DNA from: Salinibacterium amurskyense
Lineage (GTDB): Bacteria; Actinomycetota; Actinomycetes; Actinomycetales; Microbacteriaceae
Assembly (NCBI RefSeq): GCF_002797685.1
Contig: NZ_PGFH01000001.1
Location: 1,240,001 to 1,304,000 of the forward strand
Length of the DNA: 64,000 bases
Direction: 5' to 3'
In this document: piece after piece, positions 26,827-36,165 of the stretch
Layout: the number at the start of each line of letters is the position of its first letter
Position numbering within the stretch: position 1 is the first letter of the stretch
Program-made: the position numbers and the translations under genes
Notes under the pieces: model-generated
The model's database searches: none
What the model saw: the letters and a program-made list of their open reading frames with translations, nothing else
What the model was told of the DNA's origin: nothing

Positions 26827-27005
26827 ACTGAGTGTTGAAAGCCGGTGCCGTCCACAGAAGGTGGCATCGAACGCTCAGGCCTGTGCGCCCAAAGAACACT
26901 GGTGTCAGACGGATGCCGGGTCGGCTTCCCGGCACGAGTGTCGACCCGCATCTGTCTCCCATCCGGTCGCGCTATTCGTTGTGCGGCCCAGAACTAGGAG
27001 TAGCT

Positions 27006-27503
27006 ATGTCAGACACCATTACCGTTTCCGGGCTCGTCGCTACCGCACCGCGTCACATCGTGACAGGGGAAGGCTTGCCCATCACGTCATTCCGGCTTGC
27101 GTCAACGCAGCGACGTTTCGATCGAAGCAACCAGCGCTGGATCGACGGCGAGACCAATTGGTACACGATCACTTCGTTCCGTCAGCTCGCGATCAACAGC
27201 GCGACATCGATCGGTAAAGGCGATCGAGTTGTGCTTACGGGCCGACTAAAGATCCGTGAATGGGAGAACGCCGATCGCAGCGGAATCAACATCGAGATTG
27301 AAGCTGACTCTCTTGGTCACGACCTTATGTGGGGAACGGCCCAGTTCTCGCGCACTATTTCGAGCGGGAACCAGTCGAACAGCCACAGCGACAACGATGA
27401 CAAGTTCCCTGCTGCGGACGATGCGGATGACGCAGACGCCGGAGACAACGCAGAAGAAGGCGAACTCGTTGGCGTCGCAAGCGGAGAGGCTAAACCCTTC
27501 TGA
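27006..27503 (+). CDS. ssb: Single-stranded DNA-binding protein (secondary SSB)
   Basis: A 165-aa OB-fold SSB. ITVSGLVATAPRHIVTGEGLPITSFRLASTQRRFD and NWYTITSFRQLAINSATSIGKGDRVVLTGRLKIREWE are the DNA-binding strands. The C-terminal third is an Asp/Glu/Ser-rich tail ending GEAKPF rather than the usual DDDxPF tip. This suggests a paralogue with altered partner binding instead of the replicative SSB. AGGAG precedes ATG 27006. Confidence 0.9.
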   Translation: MSDTITVSGLVATAPRHIVTGEGLPITSFRLASTQRRFDRSNQRWIDGETNWYTITSFRQLAINSATSIGKGDRVVLTGRLKIREWENADRSGINIEIEADSLGHDLMWGTAQFSRTISSGNQSNSHSDNDDKFPAADDADDADAGDNAEEGELVGVASGEAKPF

Positions 27504-27573
27504 GTGGATCGTGCGCGCAAGCAATCTAGACTTGACGCGGCCCGGAAGAATCGTGGCCGACGAAGGGAATGCA

Positions 27574-28059
27574 ATGCGCGTACGACCTACCGGCCGACTC
27601 GGTGCTGCTCTCGCCCTCACCATCGCGGCAGTCATTGCCCTCAGCGGTTGTGTTGCGCAAGAGCCCGAACCGACCGCAACGCCGACCGCAGAAGCCAGCA
27701 ACACACCCGAACCCGATGCCACACCCACGGGCCCGATTCTTCGTCCCGGAGAAGCTGCCGCAGGTAACCGCCAGTTCTTCGACATGCTCAACAATGAGTC
27801 TTTTGACGCGAATGGACGCGGAGACGGCCGCAGCATCGTCGACAAGCTCGTAGAAAACGGCTTCGAGAAACAAGACATGGAAGTCACGCCCGACGCGACC
27901 GCTATTGGTCTTGCAGCAGACTCGATCGTCGTTTCAGTGCGCATCAAGGGGGAGTGCCTTATCGGGCAGTTCACTGCGGACAACTACTCGTCATCCATCG
28001 AGCCCTTGCTCGGAACGGGAAGCTGTCTCGTCGGAAAGACCCGACCGATCGACTGGTAA
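27574..28059 (+). CDS. DUF6993-type lipoprotein
   Basis: A 161-aa lipoprotein: signal peptide, lipobox IALSGC, then a Thr/Pro/Glu low-complexity spacer (PTATPTAEASNTPEPDATPT). A compact C-terminal domain follows with two Cys (GECLIGQF, TGSCLVGK) spaced to form a disulfide, as in DUF6993. Function unknown. ATG 27574 has GAAGGGA upstream. Confidence 0.78.
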   Translation: MRVRPTGRLGAALALTIAAVIALSGCVAQEPEPTATPTAEASNTPEPDATPTGPILRPGEAAAGNRQFFDMLNNESFDANGRGDGRSIVDKLVENGFEKQDMEVTPDATAIGLAADSIVVSVRIKGECLIGQFTADNYSSSIEPLLGTGSCLVGKTRPIDW

Positions 28060-28106
28060 CTTCTCAACGGGTTCGACTGAGCCCGAACGCTCCGTAGAAT
28101 GGTCAC

Positions 28107-29789
28107 ATGGCCGAATTCATTTATTCCATGGTGCGCGCGCGAAAAGCGGTCGGCGACAAGCTCATTCTTGACGACGTCACAATGTCGTTCTACCCCGGCG
28201 CGAAGATCGGTGTGGTTGGCCCCAACGGTGCCGGTAAGTCCACGATCCTCAAGATCATGGCCGGTCTCGACACCCCCAGCAACGGCGAAGCTCGACTGAG
28301 CCCCGGCTACAGCGTGGGCATCCTCATGCAGGAGCCCGAGCTCGATGAGACCAAGACCGTTCTCGAAAACGTGCAAGAAGGTGTTGGCGAGATCAAAGCC
28401 AAGGTTGACCGTCACGCTGCTATCGGCCTCGAAATGGCTGAGCCCGACGCTGACTTCGACGCCCTCATGGCCGAAATGGGCTCGCTGCAAGAAGAAATCG
28501 ACGCCGCCGACGCGTGGGACCTCGACTCCCAGCTCGAACAGGCAATGGATGCTCTGCGCACCCCTCCCGGAGACTGGCCCGTCAACAAGCTCTCCGGTGG
28601 AGAAAAGCGCCGCGTAGCGCTCACCAAACTGCTCCTGCAGAAGCCCGACCTGCTGCTTCTCGATGAGCCCACTAACCACCTCGACGCCGAGAGCGTTCTC
28701 TGGCTCGAGCAGCACCTCTCCAAGTACCCGGGCGCCGTACTGGCCGTCACTCACGATAGGTACTTCCTCGACCACGTCGCCGAATGGATTGCCGAAGTCG
28801 ACCGCGGTCACCTTTACCCCTACGAGGGCAACTACTCGACCTACCTCGAGAAGAAGCAAGAGCGACTTCAGGTGCAGGGCAAGAAAGACGCCAAGCTCGC
28901 GAAGCGCCTCTCAAGCGAACTCGAATGGGTGCGCTCAAACTCCAAGGGCCGCCAGACCAAGTCGAAGGCTCGACTCGCACGCTACGAAGAAATGGCGAAC
29001 GAGGCAGAGAAGACCAGAAAGTTGGACTTCGAAGAAATCGTCATCCCCATGGGCCCGCGCTTGGGATCACAGGTCATCGACGCCAAGAACCTGAAGAAGG
29101 GCTTCGACGAGCGCATTCTCATCGACGGCTTGAGCTTCACGCTTCCCCGAAACGGAATCGTCGGCGTCATCGGCCCCAACGGTGTCGGAAAGACCACGCT
29201 TTTCAAGACCATCGTTGGTCTTGAACCCCTCGACGAGGGAACGCTCAAGGTCGGCGAGACCGTAGACATCTCGTACGTTGACCAGAGCCGCGGTGGAATC
29301 GACCCCAACAAGACGCTGTGGGAAGTTGTCTCCGACGGGCAGGACTACATCCAGGTCGGCAAGACCGAGATCCCGTCGCGCGGTTACGTATCGCAGTTCG
29401 GCTTCAAGGGTCCCGACCAGCAGAAGAAGGCCGGCGTGCTTTCCGGTGGTGAGCGCAACCGTTTGAACCTCGCGCTCACGCTCAAGCAAGGTGGAAACCT
29501 CTTGCTGCTCGACGAACCGACTAACGACCTCGATGTTGAAACCCTCGGAAGCCTCGAGAACGCACTGCTCGAATTCCCCGGCTGTGCTGTGGTCATCACT
29601 CACGATAGGTGGTTCCTCGACCGCATCGCGACTCACATCCTTGCCTACGAAGGCAGCGAAGAGACGCCCGGCTACTGGCACTGGTTCGAGGGAAACTTCG
29701 AAGCATACGAAGAGAACAAGATCGAGCGTCTCGGTCCTGACGCCGCTAAGCCGCACCGCAGCGCCTACCGCAAGCTGACCCGCGACTAA
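28107..29789 (+). CDS. ettA: Energy-dependent translational throttle protein EttA (ABC-F)
   Basis: A 560-aa ABC-F ATPase that binds the ribosomal E site and gates the first peptide bond according to the ADP/ATP ratio. Domain 1: Walker A GPNGAGKST, signature LSGGEKRRVAL, LLLDEPTNHLDAES. The EttA arm and linker follow (WVRSNSKGRQTKSKARLARYEE). Domain 2: GPNGVGKTT at about 355, LSGGERNRLNLAL, LLLDEPTNDLDVET. Full length, high GC3. The thioesterase start lies 2 bases after the stop. Confidence 0.96.
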   Translation: MAEFIYSMVRARKAVGDKLILDDVTMSFYPGAKIGVVGPNGAGKSTILKIMAGLDTPSNGEARLSPGYSVGILMQEPELDETKTVLENVQEGVGEIKAKVDRHAAIGLEMAEPDADFDALMAEMGSLQEEIDAADAWDLDSQLEQAMDALRTPPGDWPVNKLSGGEKRRVALTKLLLQKPDLLLLDEPTNHLDAESVLWLEQHLSKYPGAVLAVTHDRYFLDHVAEWIAEVDRGHLYPYEGNYSTYLEKKQERLQVQGKKDAKLAKRLSSELEWVRSNSKGRQTKSKARLARYEEMANEAEKTRKLDFEEIVIPMGPRLGSQVIDAKNLKKGFDERILIDGLSFTLPRNGIVGVIGPNGVGKTTLFKTIVGLEPLDEGTLKVGETVDISYVDQSRGGIDPNKTLWEVVSDGQDYIQVGKTEIPSRGYVSQFGFKGPDQQKKAGVLSGGERNRLNLALTLKQGGNLLLLDEPTNDLDVETLGSLENALLEFPGCAVVITHDRWFLDRIATHILAYEGSEETPGYWHWFEGNFEAYEENKIERLGPDAAKPHRSAYRKLTRD

Positions 29790-29791
29790 CA

Positions 29792-30259
29792 ATGAGGCTT
29801 CACGTACCTCTCCCGCTGCGTTGGTCAGACGTTGACGCGTACCAACACGTCAACAACGCCGAAGTGTTTCGCCTCCTCGAAGAGGCGCGCATTCACGCGT
29901 TCTGGCCAGCAGCGGGAGAGGATGCGCCCCTCACCGCCGTTCTCGACGGTCGCCCGGGCGGCCCGACGATGACGCTCATCGCACGTCAAGAGATCGAGTA
30001 CCTGCTGCCGATCCCGTACCTGCGCGAACCGGTCGACATCGAGATGTGGATCGGTCGAGTCGGGGGAGCGAGCCTCGAGGTCTGCTACGAGATCTATACC
30101 CCGGTGAACGTTGCACCGCGCGAGTTGTATGTGCGAGCGTCCACGACTTTGGTGCTCGTCGACGCTGCCAACTCGCGGCCACTGCGGATCAGCGCTGAGC
30201 AACGCGAGGTCTTCGCGCAGTATGCCGAAGAGCCACTGCAGTTCGGCAAACGGCGTTAG
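29792..30259 (+). CDS. Acyl-CoA thioesterase (4HBT fold)
   Basis: A 155-aa single hotdog-fold thioesterase. Seen: LRWSDVDAYQHVNNAEVFRLLEEARIHAF (the D-x-x-x-HxN-N...E catalytic region of 4-hydroxybenzoyl-CoA-type enzymes) and IEYLLPIPYLREPVDIEMWIGRVGGASLEVCYEI. It starts 2 bases after ettA and is probably in the same operon. The acyl-CoA substrate cannot be told. Confidence 0.88.
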   Translation: MRLHVPLPLRWSDVDAYQHVNNAEVFRLLEEARIHAFWPAAGEDAPLTAVLDGRPGGPTMTLIARQEIEYLLPIPYLREPVDIEMWIGRVGGASLEVCYEIYTPVNVAPRELYVRASTTLVLVDAANSRPLRISAEQREVFAQYAEEPLQFGKRR

Positions 30260-30262
30260 CGC

Positions 30263-31495
30263 CTAGTCGTCAAGAACTCCGAGGCCGTCGCCCTCATCGT
30301 CGCGAAATTCTTCGTCAAGATCGGTCGGTTCGAGCCACTCGGCAATCGCGTGCGCGCCACGCGCTTCGAGCAGGGGAGCCGCGAACTGGAACAGTTCTTT
30401 GCGGTTCTCGACACCAGATCCCAGCGGCAGAGCTACGTCGATTCCGGCGGCCGCTGACTGCTCAGGCGTGAGATCGATACCCGCGGCCACCACGACGAGG
30501 AAGGCCGTAGGCCCCTTGGAACCGCGCAGGTAATCAACAACCTTGCCATCGAGCGATTGAGCGTCGAGCCGGCCCTCGCCGCTGATGATCACGTCTGCGG
30601 TGCCAATTACTTCGCTCAGCCCGATTGTGTCGGCGACCAACTGGGCGCCACGCACAAGCTCGGCGCCAAACAGTGTTATGAGCGGGGCTGCCGTTCCACC
30701 GGCGGCTCCGATTCCGGGCAGGGCGGCGATTCCCGCAGCCGAGAACCCGCGTTGGGCGACCAGCGGCGTCTCTGCGAGCACTTCCGCCAAGCGGGCGAGC
30801 CCGGCATCCAGCACCGCGACGTCGGATGCCGTTGCCCCCTTTTGAGGTCCGAAAACGTGGGCTGCGCCGTGGGTTCCTGTCAGCGGGTTGGTCACATCAA
30901 CGGCGATACGCCACTTCGTCTCCAGCGCGCCGGGCACCAGCCCGCTGAGGTCGATGGTTTCGAGGGAGGCTAGCGCGCCACCGCCGGGTGCCAGTTCCTT
31001 GCCGTCGGCGTCGAGCATTCGCGCACCGAGGGCGCGCAGCAGGCCAGTGCCGCCGTCGGTGCTGGCGGAGCCTCCGAGAAAGAGGGTCACGTCGCGGGCG
31101 CCGCGTTCGATGACGCTCGCGGCGATGACCCCAACGCCATAGCTGTCGGCGCGCAGTGGTTCTGCGGTGACGTCGAGAACGTGGGGGAGTCCGTTAGCTT
31201 GAGCGGCTTCGATGACAGCGCGGCGGCCATCAAGGTCGAGTCCGAAGCGCGCGTCGCGGTCGCGCCCGAGGGCGTCGACGGTCGGCATCGTGAGCGCCGG
31301 CTGAAGCCAGGCGGCGAGAACGGCGTCGAGCGAACCTTCTCCGCCGTCGGCCATGGGAAACGTCAGCACGGTTGCGGTGTCGGGAAGCATCTCGCGTGCG
31401 CCGCGCTCAAGGGCTGCTGCGGCATCCGCAGCGCTCAAGCTCCCTTTGAATGAATCGGGGGCGATGATGACGACAGGGTTCTCGGTAGCTGACAC
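30263..31495 (-). CDS. Glycerate kinase
   Basis: A 410-aa type I glycerate kinase (GlxK/GarK family), phosphorylating D-glycerate. Opening VIIAPDSFKGSLSAADAA, then FPMADGGEGSLDAV, DGRRAVIEAAQANGL, FLGGSASTDGGTGLLRALGARMLDA, VDVTNPLTGTHGAAHVFGPQKGA, and the GEGRLDAQSLDGKVV active-site segment. A 30-residue acidic tail exceeds the family core. It converges with the thioesterase and shares no promoter. Confidence 0.94.
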   Translation of the reverse strand: MSATENPVVIIAPDSFKGSLSAADAAAALERGAREMLPDTATVLTFPMADGGEGSLDAVLAAWLQPALTMPTVDALGRDRDARFGLDLDGRRAVIEAAQANGLPHVLDVTAEPLRADSYGVGVIAASVIERGARDVTLFLGGSASTDGGTGLLRALGARMLDADGKELAPGGGALASLETIDLSGLVPGALETKWRIAVDVTNPLTGTHGAAHVFGPQKGATASDVAVLDAGLARLAEVLAETPLVAQRGFSAAGIAALPGIGAAGGTAAPLITLFGAELVRGAQLVADTIGLSEVIGTADVIISGEGRLDAQSLDGKVVDYLRGSKGPTAFLVVVAAGIDLTPEQSAAAGIDVALPLGSGVENRKELFQFAAPLLEARGAHAIAEWLEPTDLDEEFRDDEGDGLGVLDD

Positions 31496-31533
31496 CCTTC
31501 GACCCTAGCGCGCGCAAACCCGTCGGGCGCGCA

Positions 31534-31563
31534 AAAAGGGGCCGCCCGAAGGCGACCCCTTTT
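31534..31563. terminator. Bidirectional intrinsic terminator
   Basis: Stem AAAAGGGG-C-CGCC (31534-31546) with GGCG-A-CCCCTTTT (31551-31563), loop CGAA, one internal mismatch. The A-run and T-run on either side give a U-tract in both directions. On the minus strand it lies downstream of the promoter side of glycerate kinase and upstream of the betaine-binding gene end at 31604. Confidence 0.85.
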
Positions 31564-31603
31564 CGTGAGTTACAGCACCGAAGTGCTGAAAGCTAAAACA
31601 GTA

Positions 31604-32497
31604 TTAGCTGGTGAGGCCGTCTACGTAGTCCTGGTTCGCTGCAATCCAGTCAGCAACGATGGGCTCGAAGTCGGTTCCGTCGTACTCGTTGTACATGACG
31701 TTCTCGAGCGAGTAGAGCAGCTCGGAGTCCATCTTGAAGTTCGAGATCCACTCGGTGACCTCAGGCATGTCGTCGCTCAAGGTGTCGCGTGCGAAGGAGT
31801 GAATTTCTTCAACGTCTCCGAGCGTTCCCTCGGGGTCAGCAAGGTCCTTGATGTCGAATGCATCGTAGGCCCAGTGCGGACGCCAGAGCGTAACGGCAAT
31901 GTTCTCGCCGTTGTCGAGTGCAGCCTGCAGTTCAGCAAGCATGGCGGGAGTCGACGAGGTCAACAGTTCCATGTCCTCGAGGCCGTAGGTCGGCATGGTG
32001 TTGTTCAGTACTGCCTCGGTGAGGCCTGCACCAGGCTCGATTCCAACGATGCGGTCGCCGAAAGCGTCAGCGTTTGCTGCGAGCTCTTCGAGCGAGTCGA
32101 TCGGTGCATCAGCGTTTACAGCAACGGTCAGTCCCGCTTCGCTGTTCCAAGCGCCGAGGTCCTCGATCGTGTCGCCGTATTCTTCCATCAGGCTTGCGTG
32201 AGTGATGGGGAGCCATCCGTCAAGCGCGACGTCGTAGTCTCCGGTGCTGAGACCCGAGAAGATCGGGGTTACGTCAGCGTATTCGAGCTCTACGTTGTAG
32301 CCCTTTTCTTCAAGGATTGCCTTCCAGAGGTACGAAACTGCTTCGCCCTCGGGCCATCCGTTGAATACGGCAATGCTGAGATCCTTGTTCTCAGCAGCGT
32401 CTCCGCTAGCCGTGTCGTCTCCGCCTGCAGCGCAAGCTGAGAGACCGAGGAGCGCAGCGGCTCCGATTGCAATTGCAGCGCGTGTCTGCTTCTTCAT
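31604..32497 (-). CDS. Glycine betaine/proline ABC transporter substrate-binding lipoprotein
   Basis: A 297-aa OpuAC/ProX-type lipoprotein: signal peptide with lipobox GLSAC, then DLSIAVFNGWPEGEAVSYLW. Conserved ligand-cage region includes DVALDGWLPITHA with a Trp, and VTLWRPHWAYDAFDIKDL with two further Trp. ALDNGENIAVTLW fits the second lobe. It captures betaine or proline outside the cell for the permease encoded upstream. Start ATG 32497 with AAAGGA eight bases before. Last gene of the operon. Confidence 0.93.
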   Translation of the reverse strand: MKKQTRAAIAIGAAALLGLSACAAGGDDTASGDAAENKDLSIAVFNGWPEGEAVSYLWKAILEEKGYNVELEYADVTPIFSGLSTGDYDVALDGWLPITHASLMEEYGDTIEDLGAWNSEAGLTVAVNADAPIDSLEELAANADAFGDRIVGIEPGAGLTEAVLNNTMPTYGLEDMELLTSSTPAMLAELQAALDNGENIAVTLWRPHWAYDAFDIKDLADPEGTLGDVEEIHSFARDTLSDDMPEVTEWISNFKMDSELLYSLENVMYNEYDGTDFEPIVADWIAANQDYVDGLTS

Positions 32498-32600
32498 TGT
32501 GTCGTCCTTTTCTGTCAACGCTAAAGCGCGACGATGTTGACGTCGATGCACACAGGGTTCTCTGCATGCGGGGAAACGAGCGCGGGTGGGCGCCCGAAAA

Positions 32601-33560
32601 TTAGCGAACGGGAGGAGTGAGTTCCGCAGGTTCGGTTGTTGCAGCGTCGCTGTTTGCGGCAGCATCCACTGCAGCAGATTCTGCGCGACGACCGCGAACG
32701 TTGAATGATTCGATGATGAACCGGAAGTAACCCTTGCCCGAACCGAAGGATGCGGTGAGGCGGTCAAGGAAGATGGCCAAGATCACTACCGAAAGTCCAG
32801 CTTCGAAGCCGAGTGCGACATCCGCACGGCTCAGGCTCTGGATAACGGGCTGACCGAGGCCGCCAGCACCAACCATGGACGCGATAACGACCATGGAGAG
32901 CGACAGCATGATCACCTGGTTGATACCGGCCATGATGGACGGCAGCGCCAGGGGAAGCTGAATTTGACGCAGGATGCGGCCCGGCGACGAACCGAAGGCC
33001 TGGCCGGCTTCGACAACTTCGCTGTCTACACCGCGGATTCCGAGTTCGGTGAGGCGTACGCCGGGAGCAAGCGCGAAGAGCACGGTTGCAACGATTCCGG
33101 GAACATCACCGATACGGAACAGGATGAGAGCAGGGATGAGGTAAACGAAGGCCGGCATTGTCTGCAGGAAGTCGAGAACGGGCTTCACAATGGTGGAAAC
33201 CGTGCGGTACTTCGCGGCGAGGATGCCCAGCGGAACGCTGATGAACACGGCGATAGCCGCGGCCACCAGAACGAGCGCCATGGTGTCCATGGCGTTTTCC
33301 CACTGATCCAGGCTGAGGATCAAAAGGAAGCCGAGGGTGGTTCCGAGCGAGAACAACCAACCGCGAGCCACGAAGGCAAGCACGGCGAAGATGATCAGCA
33401 TGATCCAGAACGGCGGCGACGTGAACACAAAGTTCATTCCGTCGGCAACCGAGGAAATGATCAGCTTGATGAAGTCAAAAACAAAACCGAAGGTGTCGGT
33501 GATGAAATCGATGCCATTTTCGACCCACTGGCCGAGGGGAATTCTGAGGAAGTCGTTCAT
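32601..33560 (-). CDS. Glycine betaine/proline ABC transporter permease
   Basis: A 319-aa permease (ProW/OpuAB-type) with N-terminal amphipathic region then six or seven hydrophobic helices. The EAA-loop motif contacting the ATPase is at VVEAGQAFGSSPGRILRQIQLPLALPSIM. Further matches are PLGILAAKYRTVSTIVKPVLDFLQTMPAFVYLIP and NQVIMLSLSMVVIASMVGAGGLG. Its ATG overlaps the ATPase stop by 4 bases, so the complex is co-translated. Confidence 0.94.
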   Translation of the reverse strand: MNDFLRIPLGQWVENGIDFITDTFGFVFDFIKLIISSVADGMNFVFTSPPFWIMLIIFAVLAFVARGWLFSLGTTLGFLLILSLDQWENAMDTMALVLVAAAIAVFISVPLGILAAKYRTVSTIVKPVLDFLQTMPAFVYLIPALILFRIGDVPGIVATVLFALAPGVRLTELGIRGVDSEVVEAGQAFGSSPGRILRQIQLPLALPSIMAGINQVIMLSLSMVVIASMVGAGGLGQPVIQSLSRADVALGFEAGLSVVILAIFLDRLTASFGSGKGYFRFIIESFNVRGRRAESAAVDAAANSDAATTEPAELTPPVR

Positions 33561-34855
33561 CGTGCGTCCTCCTTCGCGTCGGAGCTCGTATCGCTGGCAT
33601 CGAGGGCATCAGTGATGACGTCCGTCGAGACGGTTAGTGGTGGTTCCATGACCTGCAGTTCACCGGTGTCGGTAGTGACGTTGCCGAGCGCAGCAAGCAG
33701 CGTGACCCGCGGAACAACGCCCTTGAGGCGACCACGCTCGTCGATAACAGCCAAGGGAAGAGGGCTTTCGACCGACGGAACAAAGAGTTCTGAGAGGTAG
33801 GTGTTCTCGTCGACAGCGTTGTACTCGTCGCTCAAGATCGTTGTCATGTCGGTAACGCCCTTGCGAACCAGCTTCATGACATCGGCGTCGCGAACGACAC
33901 CCTGAAGCGTGCGGTCGCGGCTGATCACGAATGCGGTTGAGGTCTGAAGATCGCGCATGACCTTCAACGCTGCGCGCGGTCCGCCACTGGCGAATACCGT
34001 TGCGCGGACTGGCTCCATAACGCTGGCGGCCGTGAGAACACGCGAGCGGTCGACATCCTGAACGAACTGAGCAACGTAGTCGTTGGCCGGGTCAGTGAGG
34101 ATGTCTTCTGGCGTACCGATCTGAACGATGCGACCGTCGCGCATAACCGCAATGCGGTCACCCAGGAACATGGCCTCGTTGAGGTCGTGAGTAATGAAGA
34201 TGATGGTCTTGCCGAGTTCGGTCTGAAGCTCGAGCAGCTGCTCTTGCATTTCGCGACGGATCAGCGGGTCGAGCGCACTGAAAGCCTCATCCATAAGGAG
34301 AACGTCAGTGTCGGCGGTCAGGGCGCGGGCGAGGCCTACGCGCTGCTGCATTCCACCGGAAAGTTCGGAGGGCATCTTGTGGCCCCAGCCCTTGAGGCCA
34401 ACGAGGTCAATCGTCTTCTGGGCGCGAGCGAGTCGCTCTTCGCGGGCGATGCCCTGAACTTCGAGCGCGTACGCGGCGTTTTCGAGAACGCTGCGGTGCG
34501 GGAAGAGTGCGAAGTGCTGGAACACCATCGAGATGCGGCGACGACGAACGTCGCGCAGCTTGGGAGCTGAGATTCCGGTGATGAGGTCGCCACCGACGGT
34601 GACGGTGCCGGATGTCGTGTCCCAGAGACCGTTCAACATGCGAATGAGGGTGGATTTTCCGGAACCGGAAAGACCCATTACGACGAAGATCTCGCCGGGC
34701 AGAACGTCGAAGCTCGCATCGATAACGGCTGCGGTGCCCAGTTCTGTGATCTCATCACGGGAGGCGCCGTGCTGGAGCCTCTCTACTGCTTCATTGGGAC
34801 GACGCCCAAAAACCTTGTAGATGTTTTTGGCGCTGACAGCAAATTTCTCGGTCAC
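33557..34855 (-). CDS. Glycine betaine/proline ABC transporter ATP-binding protein with CBS domains
   Basis: A 432-aa ATPase (ProV/OpuAA-type). Walker A GLSGSGKST, signature LSGGMQQRVGLARAL, Walker B VLLMDEAFSALD, then two CBS domains (about 280-430). In OpuA such CBS domains sense ionic strength, so the importer is probably osmotically gated. The start is GTG 34855, because AGGAG precedes it and the long upstream extension lacks family similarity. Confidence 0.95.
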   Translation of the reverse strand: MTEKFAVSAKNIYKVFGRRPNEAVERLQHGASRDEITELGTAAVIDASFDVLPGEIFVVMGLSGSGKSTLIRMLNGLWDTTSGTVTVGGDLITGISAPKLRDVRRRRISMVFQHFALFPHRSVLENAAYALEVQGIAREERLARAQKTIDLVGLKGWGHKMPSELSGGMQQRVGLARALTADTDVLLMDEAFSALDPLIRREMQEQLLELQTELGKTIIFITHDLNEAMFLGDRIAVMRDGRIVQIGTPEDILTDPANDYVAQFVQDVDRSRVLTAASVMEPVRATVFASGGPRAALKVMRDLQTSTAFVISRDRTLQGVVRDADVMKLVRKGVTDMTTILSDEYNAVDENTYLSELFVPSVESPLPLAVIDERGRLKGVVPRVTLLAALGNVTTDTGELQVMEPPLTVSTDVITDALDASDTSSDAKEDAR

Positions 34856-35279
34856 GTTCTCCTGATTACTCGGCACCTTGAGGGCTTCGCTTCTCTCGAT
34901 TACGGTCCGGGTTGAACGCAGGGCTCTGTCGAATCCTTGGGTGATTCTGGTGGGAAACGATAGGGGAGCGCTTTCGGAGCAACTCCACTGCGAAACAACC
35001 ATACGAACGACATCCCATTGCTGGGGTGGCGCGCGCGGCCTGATTCGTAGCACCTTGCCGACAGGACCCAAAAACGGGCACACCGGGGGCAAGGCCGATA
35101 TCAACGGTAACGTTTTTTGAGGGTTCTTGCAGGGTGGAGTCCACCAAATTGGGGACATCTCGCGCCGGGCGTAGTCGCCGATCCGCGGCACAGTAGGGAT
35201 CGAGCGGGGTCGCCTTCGTTATTCTTTTGTTACCCAACGGTGTCGAATTAACCGTCCAATTTGACGAAAAGGGCCTGCG
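34856..35279. other. 424-base non-coding gap upstream of the betaine operon
   Basis: No gene-like reading on either strand. It should contain the minus-strand promoter of the osmolyte operon, but I find no convincing -35/-10 pair. A 12-base dyad AACG-GTAA-CGTT lies in 35100-35120, and a weak long-range pairing (CCTTGCC 35053-35059 with GGCAAGG 35088-35094) is visible. Confidence 0.5.
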
Positions 35280-36146
35280 CTAGCGCGGCCGTCGGACCAT
35301 TCCCTCTTGCGCAACGCTGGCGATCAGGCGCCCCGCACGGTCGTAGATGCGTCCCTGGGAGAGGCCGCGCCCGCCAATTGCGTTCGGCGACTCCTGCACA
35401 TAGAGCAGCCACTCATCCACGCGGGCATCACGGTGCCACCACATGGCGTGGTCGAGGCTCGCGACCTTGATGCCGGGCGTGACCCAGGCCAAGCCGTGGC
35501 GGCGCATGATCGACTCCAAGATCGAGTAATCGCTCGCGTAGGCGAGCGCGGCGCGGTGCAAGTTCATGTCGTCGGGCATCGGGCCTACCGATTTGAGCCA
35601 GACCGCCTGATGCGCAACTTTTCCGCCCTCGACGCCGAGGAAGATCGGCGACGTGACGTAACGCATGTCGAACGGGCGTTCGGAGGCCCAATAGCGAGCG
35701 ACTGGATGATCGAAGGCCGCGAGAACCTCCGCCGTCGTCGGCAGCGATTCGGGGTCCGGCAAGTCAGTGGGCATGTCGATCTGGTGGTCGAGCCCCTCAT
35801 CGTCATCTTGAAACGATGCGATCGCCGAGAGAATCGGCACGCCATCCTGATACGCCTGCGTGCGGCGAGTAGAGAACGAACGGCCGTCGTGAATGCGATC
35901 AACCGAGAAGGTGATCGGAAGGTTCACGTCACCCGGGCGGAGGAAGTATCCGTGCATTGAGTGCACCGAGCGATCTTCGGCGATGGTGCGCTGGGCGGCA
36001 ACGAGGGCCTGCGCTAGCACCTGCCCTCCGAACACCCGGCCCTGGGGCATCCACTGGCTGGGACCAGTGAAAATGTCTTCGCTTGTTCGTGCGCCGGTGT
36101 CGGTCAGATCGAGGGCAGTCAGAAGCCCAGACATAGGGTCGCTCAT
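35280..36146 (-). CDS. tesB: Acyl-CoA thioesterase II
   Basis: A 288-aa double-hotdog thioesterase. Seen: DIFTGPSQWMPQGRVFGGQVLAQALVAAQRT, SMHGYFLRPGDVNLPITFSVDRIHDGRSFSTRRTQA, and the second half with the catalytic Asp in LDHAMWWHRDARVDEWLLYVQESP, ending RGLSQGRIYDRAGRLIASVAQEGMVR. It hydrolyses medium/long-chain acyl-CoAs. Divergent from the next gene. Confidence 0.94.
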   Translation of the reverse strand: MSDPMSGLLTALDLTDTGARTSEDIFTGPSQWMPQGRVFGGQVLAQALVAAQRTIAEDRSVHSMHGYFLRPGDVNLPITFSVDRIHDGRSFSTRRTQAYQDGVPILSAIASFQDDDEGLDHQIDMPTDLPDPESLPTTAEVLAAFDHPVARYWASERPFDMRYVTSPIFLGVEGGKVAHQAVWLKSVGPMPDDMNLHRAALAYASDYSILESIMRRHGLAWVTPGIKVASLDHAMWWHRDARVDEWLLYVQESPNAIGGRGLSQGRIYDRAGRLIASVAQEGMVRRPR

Positions 36147-36165
36147 GCCTGTAGTTTAGAGGCCT

